Below, piece after piece: positions 7,935 through 17,179 of a DNA stretch of 64,000 bases. The stretch spans positions 90,732-154,731 of the forward strand of contig NZ_MKKC01000142.1 in the NCBI RefSeq assembly GCF_001942255.1. The letters are read 5' to 3'. The stretch is from Nocardiopsis sp. CNR-923. GTDB lineage: Bacteria; Actinomycetota; Actinomycetes; Streptosporangiales; Streptosporangiaceae. Made by a program: the position numbers and the translations under genes. The notes under the pieces were generated by a model. It was not told the DNA's origin. It worked only from the letters and a program-made list of their open reading frames with translations, and searched no databases. Position 1 is the stretch's first letter. Each line of letters begins with the position of its first letter.

Positions 7935-10900
7935 TCATCTCCGGTACGGACCGGCCGCCCCCGTCACGCCCCGCCTGGCCGCGTCCTTGGCGCGACGGCG
8001 CTCGCGACGGACCGCCCGCTTGCGCGCACGCCGCTCCTTGCCCGCCTCGACCAGCTGGTAGACACGGGGACCAGGACCAGCGTCAGCAGGGTGGACGAGA
8101 CCAGACCGCCGATGACCACGATCGCGACCGGGCCGGAGACGAACGCCCCGCCGCCGGTCAGACCGGTGGCGAGCGGCACAAGCGCCGCGATCGTGCCCGC
8201 CGCCGTCATGAGGATCGGCCGCAGGCGGTGCCGGGTGCCCTCGACGATCGCCTCGCCCAGCGCCATGCCGTTGGCCCTGTTCTGGTTGATCAGGTCCATG
8301 AGCACGATGGCGTTGGTGATCACCACGCCGATGAGCATGAGCATGCCGATCATGGCCGCCGCGCCGAGCGGTGTGCCGGTCAGCATCAGCAGGCCCAGCG
8401 AACCGGTCGCCGCGAAGGGCACCGACACCAGCAGCAGGAGCGGCTGGATCAGGCTCTTGAACGTCGCCACCATGATCAGGTAGCAGATGACGATGGCGGC
8501 GAGCAGCGCCATGACCAACTGCAGGAGGCCCTCCGTCTGGTCCTCGCTGACACCGGCCAGCGCAACGGTGCGCCCGAGGGCAGGTCCAGCTCGTCCAGGG
8601 CCTGACCGATCTCGGCGCTCACCGCTCCCAGGTCGGAGGCGGTCGGGCTGGCCGAGACCGTGGTGCTGGTGACGCCGTCGATCCGGGTCAACTCCGGCGG
8701 CTGCACGACCTCCTCCACGTCGGCGACGCGGTCCAGACTCACCTCGCGCCCGGTGGGCGTGGTCAGAGTCAGGTCCTCCAGTTCCTCGCGGGACTCCGGC
8801 GCCTCGTCGACCAGCACGACCACGTCGCGCCGGACGTCGTCGACGGTCGCTGTGCCCGCGCGCTGGCCGTCGAAGGCCGCGGCGACGGCCTGGCCGACCG
8901 CGGCCTCACTCAGGCCCAGCTCGGCGGCCTCCTCGGCGTCGACGTGCACCTCCAGCGCCGCCTGGGAGGCGGACACGCCGTTGACCACGTCGTCGGCGCC
9001 GTCGATGCCGCGCAGGGCCTCCTCGACCATGTCCGCCGCCTCGGCGAGGGCCGCCTGGTCCTCCGCCATGACCCGTACTTCGAGCGCGGAGCCACCCATG
9101 CCGCCGGAGGCGTCGAGCCGGGGCTCGTACTCGGTGTCGAGGGCGGCGAACTCCTCCCGCAGCACCTCGCGGTTGCGCAGCTGGTCGGTGTCGGGGTCGG
9201 CGGTGACGGTGTAGCTGATCCGGTCGGTGCCGGCAGCCGTCATCGGGTTGGCGCTGCCGCCCACGCTGACCTGGTAGTCGTCCACCCACGCCATGCCGGC
9301 GAGCAGTTCCTCGACCTTGGCCGCCTCGGTGTCGGCAGTCTCCAGGGAGGTGCCGGGTTCCAGGTCCTGCACGGCCCTGTAGGTGTTCTGCTCCGCCTCG
9401 CCGAGCCAGTCGGTCTCCATGCGCGCGCCATGAGCACCGTGCCGCCGAAGACGACCGAGGCGGCCACCAGGATGATCGCGGTCGCGCTCTTGCGCTTGGT
9501 GGTGATCCAGCGGATGATCGGGACGTAGACCCGCTGGAGCGGCGAACGCAGCTCGGCCTGGCTCTGCCGGAGCTCGATCTCCTCCTGTGTGGCGTCACCG
9601 ACGTCCTCGGGCCGCATGAACCAGTAGCACAGGACCGGGGTGAGGGTGAGCGCGACCAGCAGCGAGGCGCCGAGCGCGAGCGAGCTGGTCACGGCGAACG
9701 GTGTGAAGATCTCGCCGACCTCGCCGCCGACGAAGGCCATCGGCAGGAACACGGCGATGGTGGCGAAGGACGAGGAGGCCACCGCGGTGGCGACCTCACG
9801 GACACCGTCCTTGACCGCGGCCATGCGCTCCTTGCCGTAGCCCATGTGGCGGCGGATGTTCTCCAGGACCACGATCGAGTCGTCGACGACCCGGCCGATC
9901 GCGATGGTCAGCGCCGCCAGGGTGAACATGTTCAGGGTGAAGCCGAACACCTGCATGCCCACGAAGGTGGCCAGGATCGACACCGGGATCGACACCGCGA
10001 CCACGAGTGTGGAGCGGATCGACAGCAGGAAGACCAGGATCACGATGACGGCCGCGACCAGGCCCATCAGGCCGGCGTGGAACATGTCCTCGATGGACTC
10101 GTTGATGAACGGCGCCTGGTCGAAGACGGGGGTGATGCTGATGCCGTCCCCGAGCAGGTCGGCCTGGTCGTCCAGGACCGACTCCACCCCCGTCGAGATG
10201 TCGACGGTGTTGCCGTCCGGGGTGGGCATGACCATAAGCATCACGGCGGGTTCGCCGTTCACGCGGGAGATCTCGCTGGGCTCCCGCGGGACCAGCGCCG
10301 CGTCGGCGACCTCGGAGAGCTGGACCGGCTCGGCGGCGACCGGGGCGGCGGACATCGCCGCTCCGCTCTGGGCGGACCGGATCCACACGTCCTCGATCTG
10401 TTCGAGGCTGGTGCGCTGCTCGCCGGTGGTGACGCTGAGCGTGCGGTCGTCCTCGTCGATCGTGCCGCCCGCCTGGAGCAGACCGCTGCCCTCCAGTGCC
10501 TGGGCGATGTCCCGCACAGTGAGGCCGGCCGACTCCAGCTCCCCGGTGTCCGGGGTGATCTCGACCCGCTCCTCCTCGACTCCGATGAGGACGGCGGAGC
10601 GCACCCCGGTGACCGACTCGATCTCGGGGATGAGGACGGTCTCCACGGTGGAGGCCATGTCCCGCTGTTCCAGGGTGTCGCTGCTGACCGCGAGGAGCTG
10701 GGCGGGCAGGATGCTCGATCCCATGGACGAGACGCTGGTGTCCACGCCCTCGGGCAGGAAGCCCTCCACCTGGTCGATCGCGACCTGGGTCTTGCGGACC
10801 AGTTCGGCCTGCTCGATCCCGTAGTCGAACTCGGCCTGGATCGTCGCGGTGCCGGTGCCGCTGGTGGACGTGACGGCGGTGATCCCCTCGACGCCCTGGA

Positions 10901-11114
10901 CGGCCCGCTCCAGGGGTTCGGCGACCTGGCCCTCCACCACCTGGGGTGTGGCCCCCTCGTAGGTCGCGGTGACCGTGACCATCGGCAGCGAGAACTCGGG
11001 GAAGAGCTCACGCTTGACGCTCATGGCGGCGAGCACGCCGAAGGCCATGACCGCGAGGGTGATGAGGAGGATGAGCGCCCGGTTGCCGAGGGAGACGTTC
11101 GACAGGCGGTTCAC
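7935..11114 (-). CDS. AcrB/SwrC-type RND efflux permease (three frameshifts in this sequence)
   Basis: This is a proton-driven export pump of the RND superfamily. After repair it is about 1060 residues, normal for the family. It starts GTG 11114 with the first membrane helix at residues 10-30. Periplasmic-type porter domains follow, then the block of helices containing the conserved IGRVVDDSIVVLENI segment with its paired aspartates. A second porter region and a second helix block (LMLIGVVITNAIVLMDLINQ) complete it. The frame is broken near 9421-9429, 8569-8573 and 8062. One added base at each joins MARGMETDWLG, SGATVALAGVSEDQ and LVPVVYQLVEAGKERR, and ends at TGA 7935. No membrane-fusion adaptor gene is adjacent, as in Bacillus SwrC-like pumps. 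The substrate is unknown. Confidence 0.88.
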
Positions 11115-11552
11115 GTGTACGTCCCTTCTGTTCCGTGGGCCGGGGTCCCCGTGGGGGGCCGACCCGCGGCACAGTGAGTTGTCGCCGATCTGGACATGAG
11201 GGGTTGTCGCTCCTCATCGCTGCCGTGTGGTGGTCTGGATCGCCCCGTGGCCGTGCGGGCGCGTGCGCACACCGCGGACGCCGGCGGGTCGGGCCGGTCG
11301 TCGGGCGTCGCTGGGGTCGTGGTGGTCTTCCGAGGACGGGGCCGGGGGTCGGGCTTGCGCGTCCATCGGGCGCACCACACACCATACGTCGCGTTATATC
11401 TGGACTTACGCTTCTCCGGCCCACTTCAGGGATCTCTCAGGGAGACGTCAGCCTTACGTCAGGGTCGGCACCCGACGAAAGTCGGGCACGCGTCGCAGTA
11501 CCGCGGACTGACGTGGTCTCGGCGGACCGCGCCGCGGACCCGTTGCCGGGGC
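11115..11552. other. Intergenic region upstream of the RND pump
   Basis: About 440 bases between the RND gene start and the end of the CmtR-like gene, which read in the same direction. The part at 11390-11470 is AT-richer, with the repeated word tacgtcag near 11445-11463, a plausible promoter/operator area for the RND gene. No gene seen. Confidence 0.35.
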
Positions 11553-11885
11553 TCAGGCCACGGAGGACCGCTCGTCGACCGGCACGTGCGGCTGCGCCGT
11601 CCCCCACACGACACGGAGCAGGTCGTCCAGGGCGTGCGCGAGGGAGGCGTCGACCAGCTCGTAGCTGACCTGGCGCCCCCGCGCCTGCGTGCGGACCAGG
11701 CCGCAGTCGCGCAGGCACGCCAGGTGGTTGGAGACGTTCTGGCGGGTGAGCCCGAGCTGGTCGGCCAGACCCGCGGGGTAGTGGGGGCCGTCCAGAAGGG
11801 CCAGCAACAGGCGGCAGCGGGTGGGGTCGGACAGGGCGCGCCCCAGGCGGTGGATGGCGGACAGGCGCTGCTCGGAGGTCAACAT
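11553..11885 (-). CDS. ArsR/SmtB-family metal sensor, CmtR-like
   Basis: A 110-residue winged-helix repressor very close in layout to mycobacterial CmtR, the Cd(II)/Pb(II) sensor. It shares LGRALSDPTRCR at the N-terminus and the recognition region LGLTRQNVSNHLACLRDCGL. Cys57 and Cys61 fall at the same numbers as the CmtR metal thiolates, and Cys24 is also kept. Two other CmtR cysteines are not: position 4 is Ser, and the C-terminal ligand region around residue 100 has His (QPHVPVDER) instead of Cys. Start ATG 11885 matches the CmtR N-terminus; an ATG at 11894 is possible. It is divergent from a CDF cation exporter and should repress that gene and itself from the shared operators. Confidence 0.85.
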   Translation of the reverse strand: MLTSEQRLSAIHRLGRALSDPTRCRLLLALLDGPHYPAGLADQLGLTRQNVSNHLACLRDCGLVRTQARGRQVSYELVDASLAHALDDLLRVVWGTAQPHVPVDERSSVA

Positions 11886-11904
11886 GAAAATCATTGTACA
11901 TAGG

Positions 11905-11937
11905 TTGCTGTATAGACAGCTTCGACTGTATAAACAG
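11905..11937 (+). promoter_or_regulatory. Tandem 12-bp operators over the divergent CDF/CmtR-like promoter
   Basis: Two near-identical words, ctgtatagacag (11908-11919) and ctgtataaacag (11926-11937), each carry the inverted ends CTGT/ACAG. They are spaced 18 bases start to start, so on nearly the same DNA face. A -35-like TTGCTG (11905-11910) and -10-like TATAAA (11929-11934), 18 bases apart, would drive the exporter. Both operators overlap this promoter, as expected for an ArsR-family repressor. Confidence 0.65.
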
Positions 11938-12005
11938 TGGTGACTGAATCATTCGTCACGCCGGGGCGGAGCCACCGACATCTCCGCCCGCGAGAGGGGT
12001 ACGCG

Positions 12006-12923
12006 ATGGGTGCCGGACACGGGCACGGGCACGGCACGGTGACCGCCGGGGCGGCCAACGGCAGGCGGTTGGCCCTCGCCCTGGGACTGATGCTCACCGT
12101 CGCCGCCATCCAGGTGGGCGGCGCCCTCGTCAGCGGCAGTCTCGCCCTCCTCGCCGACGCCGGGCACACCGCCACCGACTCCTTCGGCGTGGCCCTGGCC
12201 CTGACCGCCGTGTGGATCGCGGCCCGGCCCGCCACCACCAAACGGACCTTCGGCTTCCAGCGGGCGGAGATCCTCGCCGCCGCCGTCAACGCGCTCGCAC
12301 TCTTCGCCCTGTGCGGCTTCATCGTCATCGAGGCGGTCGACCGGCTGCGGTCGCCGGCCGAGGTGTCCGGCCCCGGGATCGTGCTCGTGGCCGGTGTCGG
12401 TCTGGTCGCCAACGTCGTCGCGCTGCTCGTCCTGCGCTCGGGGGCCGAGGAGAGCCTCAACGTCCGGGGCGCCTACGTCGAGGTGATGAGCGACGCCCTG
12501 GCCTCGGTCGGCGTGATCGTGGGCGGGGTCGTGCTGTGGCTGACCGGGTGGAGCCGCATCGACACGCTCATCTCCCTCGCCATCGCCGCCATCATCGTCC
12601 CCCGCGCGTGGTCGCTGCTCAGGGAGGCCGTGCACATCCTGCTGGAGGCCACCCCACGCGGGATGGACCTCGGCGAGGTCCGCGAACACCTGCTCGGCCA
12701 CCCCTCCGTCGTCGACGTCCACGACCTGCACGCGTGGACCATCACCTCCGGCGTGCCCGTGATGTCGGCGCACGTGGTGGTGGACGAGGAACGGCTCCGG
12801 GACAGCGGACGGATGCTCGACGAACTGCACACCTGCCTGACCGGGCACTTCGACGTGGAACACTCGACCCTGCAGCTGGAGCCGCCCGGCCACGCCGACC
12901 ACGAGGGCGCCAGACACGCCTGA
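12006..12923 (+). CDS. CDF-family cation (Zn/Cd-type) efflux protein
   Basis: A 305-residue membrane transporter of the cation diffusion facilitator family (ZitB/CzcD/ZnT type). It exports divalent cations in exchange for protons. It has a histidine-rich N-terminus (GAGHGHGHG), six membrane segments, and the metal-site motif in helix 2 (ALLADAGHTATDSFGV). The second site is in helix 5 (AYVEVMSDALASVGV). A cytosolic C-terminal domain with DVHDLHAWTI and a His/Asp tail completes it. The HD...HD ligand pairs point to zinc or cadmium. ATG 12006 has GAGAGGGG upstream; an earlier in-frame GTG at 11937 falls inside the operator and is rejected. It is divergent from the CmtR-like repressor. Confidence 0.9.
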   Translation: MGAGHGHGHGTVTAGAANGRRLALALGLMLTVAAIQVGGALVSGSLALLADAGHTATDSFGVALALTAVWIAARPATTKRTFGFQRAEILAAAVNALALFALCGFIVIEAVDRLRSPAEVSGPGIVLVAGVGLVANVVALLVLRSGAEESLNVRGAYVEVMSDALASVGVIVGGVVLWLTGWSRIDTLISLAIAAIIVPRAWSLLREAVHILLEATPRGMDLGEVREHLLGHPSVVDVHDLHAWTITSGVPVMSAHVVVDEERLRDSGRMLDELHTCLTGHFDVEHSTLQLEPPGHADHEGARHA

Positions 12924-13029
12924 GCACCGACGACGACCCGCGTTCGGTGACGCGTTCGGTCCATACCTGATGGCAGAATCGTTCAGGTCCGGACAAGGCG
13001 CAAATGGAAACTCGGGTGGAAACGGGATC

Positions 13030-14498
13030 ATGCGGTGGGTTCCCGATGGGGCGCGCGCGAGCGCCGCGCAGACGGCCAGCGCGACCCGGCGGCTCATGGA
13101 CCGCCTCCTGTACCGGATCTTTCTGGGCGCGCGCCGCCGCTCCTCCGACCAGCGCTCGCCCTACCGGCCGCGCAGCGCGTGGGGCAAGCCCGCCCGCGCC
13201 TTCCTGCTGATGTTCGTGGCCGCCGACCTCCTTGGTGCGGCGCTGCTGATGACGCCCGTCGCCTCGACCGACGGCGAGGGGCTGGACTTCGTCGCCGCGA
13301 TGTTCACCTCGACCACCGCACTCGCCGTCTGCGGCCTCTCGGTCATCTCGATCGGCGACGACCTGTCCGTCTTCGGTCAGCTCGTGCTCATCGCTCTGAT
13401 CCAGGTCGGCGGCATCGGGATCATGACCCTGGCCTCCCTGCTCGGTTCCGCCCTCGTGCAACGGTTCAGCCTGCGCATGCAACTCAACGTGCAGGCGGAG
13501 AACCGCGCGCTCGCGGTCGGGGACGTGCGCGGCATCGTCAGCCGGGTGGCGTTGGTCTGCCTGGTGATCGAGGCGGGAACGTTCGCGGTCGTCATGCCCG
13601 CGATGTGGCTGCGCCACGGGATGGGGTTCGGCGAGGCCGCCTACTCGGCGTTCTTCCACTCGGTGTCGGCGTTCAACAACGCGGGCCTGTCTCTGTACGA
13701 CGACAGCCTCACGCGTTTCTCCGGGGACCCGGTCATCCTCGGCGCCGTGGCCGTCGCCGTCGTCCTCGGCGGCATCGGCTTCCCCGTGCTCCTGGAACTG
13801 CGCCGCCACTGGCGCGCCCCGAGGCACTGGAGCCTGCACACCCGACTGACCATCGTCACGAGCGCGCTCCTGTTCCTGGTCACCGGCGTCCTCGTGATCG
13901 CGATGGAGTGGGGCAACCCGGACACCCTGGGCGGGTTGCCTGGTGGGCGCGGATCACCGACGGGTTCTTCCACGGGGTCATGCCCCGCAGCGGCGGTTTC
14001 AACGTCACCGACACCGGGGCGATGAACGACTCCACGCTCCTGCTCACCATCATGATGATGTTCGTCGGCAACGGCAGCGCCGGAACGGCGGGCGGCATCA
14101 AGGTCGCCACGCTCGCGGTCCTCTTCCTCGTCCTGTGGTCGGAGGTGCGCGCGCACGACCGCGTCCACGTCTACGGCCGCCGCCTCCCCTCGGACATCAT
14201 CCGGCAGGCCCTGAGCCTGACCTTCCTGTCCATGACGGTGGTGGCGGTGACGACCGTGTTCTTCCTGCACACCACGGCGTTCACGTTCATGGAGACCCTG
14301 TTCGAAGTGGTCTCGGCCGTGGGCGTGGTCGGCCTGTCGATGGGGATCACGCCCGATCTGCCGCCGTGGGCCCAGCTGCTGCTGGTCGTGCTGATGATCG
14401 CGGGACGCATCGGCCCGGTCACGTTCGTCACCGCCATCGCCTTCCGGGAACGCAAGCGCCGTTACGACCTGGCCGAGGGCCGGACGATGATCGGTTGA
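13030..14498 (+). CDS. trkH: TrkH/KtrB-type potassium channel subunit (one frameshift)
   Basis: This is the membrane subunit of a potassium uptake system. About 489 residues after repair, with the four pore (P-loop) repeats visible: TTALAVCGLSV, VSAFNNAGLSL, MPRSGGFNVTDTG and VVGLSMGITPDLP. The frame breaks in the run at 13928-13932. One added G turns the sequence into LGRVAWWARITDGFFHG and joins both halves. Start is uncertain: ATG 13030 is chosen, with ATG 12970 and ATG 13096 in the same frame. The regulatory TrkA-type gene follows after 34 bases, forming a two-gene operon. Confidence 0.9.
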
Positions 14499-14532
14499 AC
14501 ATCCGTACACGCAGTCACCGGAGGAAGGCCCC

Positions 14533-15204
14533 GTGCCGCACACCAAGAAGGAATCCGACAAGCGCATCCTGGTCATCGGCCTGGGCCGGTTCGGCAGCTC
14601 CATGGCCCTGGAACTGGTCAACCACGGTTGGGAGGTGCTGGGCATGGACTCCAGCCCGCGCCTGGTGCAGATGTTCGCCGACGCGCTGACGCACACGGTC
14701 ATCGCGGACGCCACCGACGACGAGGCCCTCCGGCAGATCGGCGCCGCGCAGTTCACGCACGCGGTCGTCGCGATCGGCTCGCACCTGGAGGAGAGCATCC
14801 TGGCCACGTCACAGCTGGTCGACCTCGGCGTTCCCGATATCTGGGCCAAGGCGGTCAGCCGCCGGCACGGCCGCATCCTCGAACAGGTGGGGGCGCACCA
14901 CGTGGTCCTGCCCGAGCACGACATGGGCGAGCGGGTCGCGCACCTGGTGTCCGGGCGGATGCTGGACTACGTCGAGTTGGAGGAGGGGTTCTCCCTCGGC
15001 AAGACCAAGGCGCCCAAGGAGCTCATCGGCAGGCCCCTGGCCGAGACCAGGGTCCGCCAGAAGTACGGGATCACGGTGGTGTCGGTCAAGCACCGGGGCG
15101 CGGCCTTCACCTACGCCAGCCGGGAGACCGTGCTGAGCAAGGGGGACGTGATCGTGGTCGCGGGCCGCACCGAGGACGTGGAGCGGTTCGCCGAGGCGGA
15201 CTGA
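14533..15204 (+). CDS. trkA: TrkA/KtrA-type potassium channel regulatory subunit (RCK)
   Basis: A 223-residue cytoplasmic regulator that gates the TrkH/KtrB pore in response to nucleotides. RCK_N Rossmann domain: RILVIGLGRFGSSMALEL glycine motif at residues 11-28, acidic residue at the end of strand 2 (EVLGMDSS), and ATDDEALRQIGA. The RCK_C domain is at about 140-220 (GRPLAETRVRQKYGITVVSV). Single RCK_N plus RCK_C makes it KtrA-like rather than the doubled enterobacterial TrkA. GTG 14533 has GGAGGAAGG upstream. It is co-transcribed with the pore subunit just upstream. Confidence 0.92.
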   Translation: MPHTKKESDKRILVIGLGRFGSSMALELVNHGWEVLGMDSSPRLVQMFADALTHTVIADATDDEALRQIGAAQFTHAVVAIGSHLEESILATSQLVDLGVPDIWAKAVSRRHGRILEQVGAHHVVLPEHDMGERVAHLVSGRMLDYVELEEGFSLGKTKAPKELIGRPLAETRVRQKYGITVVSVKHRGAAFTYASRETVLSKGDVIVVAGRTEDVERFAEAD

Positions 15205-15257
15205 CGGGACGGTGGGCCGCACGGCCGGTATCGGATCTTCCCCACCTAGCGGACAAA

Positions 15258-15286
15258 TTGACAACCGTTTTCATTGTCCTCATGAT
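15258..15286 (+). promoter_or_regulatory. Zur-box-like operator on a probable leaderless promoter
   Basis: A -35 TTGACA (15258-15263) and -10 CATGAT (15281-15286) are separated by 17 bases. Transcription would start at about 15293, the A of the znuA ATG, implying a leaderless message. Overlapping the -35 and spacer is gacaaccgttttcattgtc (15260-15278), with GACAA/TTGTC ends and the central TTTTCA core typical of actinobacterial Zur sites. Zinc-bound Zur would block the polymerase. Confidence 0.7.
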
Positions 15287-15292
15287 GGTCCC

Positions 15293-16345
15293 ATGCGAAC
15301 TGGGACAACCGTGCGGGCCGCCGCCCTCGGCACCGCGACACTCATGATGATCACCGCGTGCGGCGGCGACGGCGTGGCCGAAGGCGCGGAGGACGCCGAG
15401 CTGGGCCTCGTCACCGGCGTCTACCCCCTGGAGTGGCTCGCCGCACGGGTCGGCGGCGACCGCGTGGCCGTCGCCCAGCTCACCGAGCCCGGCGCCGAAC
15501 CCCACGACCTCGAACTGACCGGCCGTCAGATCGGCGAGGTCAGCGAGGCGGACATCGCCTTCTACGTCTCGGGGCTCCAGCCCGCCGTGGACGAGGCCGT
15601 CGAGCAGGAGGCCGCGGAGGCCGCGCTCGACGTCGCCGACGTCGTCGAACTCCACGCCGTCGGCGACGACGGTGGACACGACCACGAGGGCGAGGAGGTG
15701 CACGCCCACGAGGAGCAGGGCGGGGAGGCCCACTCCGAGGACGAGCACGCCCACGAGGGGGAAGGCGGGGAATCCCGCTCCGAGGAGGAGGGCCACGCGG
15801 GGGGCGACGGGCACGACCACGGCGACCTCGACCCGCACTTCTGGCTCGACGTCGGCCTGATGGCGGAGGCCGCCCACGCCCTCGCGGACCGGATGGCCGA
15901 ACTCGACCCGGACGGCGCCCAGACCTACGAGGGCAACGCCGCGGCCGTCACCGACGAACTGGAGACGATCGGCCAGGAGTACGACGCCGGCCTCGCCGAG
16001 TGCGCGCGCCGCGAGGTGGTCGTCGACCACACCGCCTTCGCCTACCTCACCGAGGCCCACGGGCTGGAGCAGATCGGCGTCAGCGGCGTCGACCCCGAAA
16101 CCGAGCCCTCTCCCTCGCAGATCGCGGCGATCACGGACACCGTCGCCGAGCGCGGCGTCACGACCGTGTTCACCGAGCCGCTGATGCCCGCCGCGACCGC
16201 GCAGACCATCGCCGCGGAGACCGGCGCCGAGGTGGCTGTCCTCGACCCGCTCGAAGGCGTGACCGACCGGTCGCCCGGTGACGACTACCCGTCGATCATG
16301 CGGGGCAATCTCGCCGCGCTGACCACGGCCCTGGACTGCGGCTGA
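15293..16345 (+). CDS. znuA: Zinc ABC transporter substrate-binding lipoprotein, ZnuA/AdcA-like
   Basis: A 350-residue cell-surface lipoprotein that captures zinc for an importer. Lipobox: the signal peptide ends LMMITACGG. Cluster A-I metal-binding protein features are present: VYPLEWLAARVGGDRV, the conserved AEPHDLEL histidine, a Glu/His-rich acidic loop at about residues 125-175 (GGHDHEGEEVHAHEE), then DLDPHFWLD and VDHTAFAYL. FTEPLMPA, near the C-terminus, also fits. The His-rich loop and the Zur-like promoter together argue for zinc rather than manganese. No ZnuB/ZnuC genes follow, so the permease and ATPase must be elsewhere. It ends before a strong hairpin. Confidence 0.92.
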   Translation: MRTGTTVRAAALGTATLMMITACGGDGVAEGAEDAELGLVTGVYPLEWLAARVGGDRVAVAQLTEPGAEPHDLELTGRQIGEVSEADIAFYVSGLQPAVDEAVEQEAAEAALDVADVVELHAVGDDGGHDHEGEEVHAHEEQGGEAHSEDEHAHEGEGGESRSEEEGHAGGDGHDHGDLDPHFWLDVGLMAEAAHALADRMAELDPDGAQTYEGNAAAVTDELETIGQEYDAGLAECARREVVVDHTAFAYLTEAHGLEQIGVSGVDPETEPSPSQIAAITDTVAERGVTTVFTEPLMPAATAQTIAAETGAEVAVLDPLEGVTDRSPGDDYPSIMRGNLAALTTALDCG

Positions 16346-16379
16346 CCGAACAGGACCTTCTCCCTCCCCTCCCCTCCCC

Positions 16380-16410
16380 GAGCCCCACCGGCCCCCGGCC
16401 GGTGGGGCTC
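16380..16410 (+). terminator. Hairpin terminator after znuA
   Basis: Perfect 12-bp stem gagccccaccgg / ccggtggggctc with a 7-base loop, 35 bases after the znuA stop. There is no T-tract, as is common for actinobacterial hairpin terminators. Confidence 0.75.
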
Positions 16411-16668
16411 ACCCGTTCGCACGGGCCCTCCCACGCTCCGGGAACGCCGTCTTGGCCCGCCTGTTCTGTCACCTTGTCGGGGTGTTCGTCCCACCACGCG
16501 CCGCTCCGCGCCGGACGGCCGATTACATGGCGCTTACATCGCACGAAAGCCCGGGACAAGTGGCCGCCGTCACGCTAGTCTTGGGAATCGCGACAGTGCC
16601 GATGCACGTGCATATGTCAGTGCATCAGCACGGCACTCCCCTCAAGCGACAAAGGAGCAGCAGAGCAC

Positions 16669-16902
16669 ATGAGCGCACACAACGGCATCACCGCGACCGA
16701 ACTCACCGGTGTGGCCTGGCAGAAGGCCAAGCGCAGCAACTCCCAGGGGGCCTGCGTGGAGATGGCGCGACTGAGCGACGGCTCGATCGCCGTGCGCAAC
16801 TCCCGCTTCCCCTCCGGGCCCGCACTGGTCTACACCCAGGAGGAGATCGACTGTCTCATCCTGGGCGCCAAGGACGGTGACTTCGACAACCTGCTGAGCT
16901 GA
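16669..16902 (+). CDS. DUF397 small regulatory protein
   Basis: A 77-residue protein with the DUF397 layout: VAWQKAKRSNSQGACVEMA near the N-terminus, then AVRNSRFPSGPALVYTQEEIDCLI. DUF397 proteins are found with WhiJ-like XRE regulators and RsbW-like ATPases in developmental and antibiotic control. Here the XRE and ATPase partners lie on the opposite strand just beyond. ATG 16669 has an AAGGAG-like site upstream. It ends before a long hairpin. Its molecular role is not established; antagonism of the XRE partner is the usual model. Confidence 0.88.
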   Translation: MSAHNGITATELTGVAWQKAKRSNSQGACVEMARLSDGSIAVRNSRFPSGPALVYTQEEIDCLILGAKDGDFDNLLS

Positions 16903-17004
16903 CGTCCCAGCGGTCCGACGGCGCGGTCCGGGCTCTCCTTCGGACGACCGTCCGACCGAGCGGCCGCACAGGGACTCTCTCACCCTGGCCGGGCGGCCGC
17001 GCCG

Positions 17005-17039
17005 CCCGGGGGCTCCGCCATCGTGGCGGAGCCCCCGGG
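17005..17039. terminator. Long hairpin between convergent genes (bidirectional terminator)
   Basis: Perfect 16-bp stem (cccgggggctccgcca and its complement) with a 3-base loop, between the DUF397 gene (plus) and the XRE gene (minus). It would stop transcription from both sides. Confidence 0.8.
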
Positions 17040-17179
17040 ACAGACGGGTCCACGACCGCGCGATCACCGGGCGCGCGGCGTGGGCGAGGTCCGGGACCCC
17101 CGAGGCGCGCGACCCGCGCCGGATCCGGTCACACGAGGCGCCGGGCACAGGAGTACCGCGCCGTTCGGACGCGTGGCCC

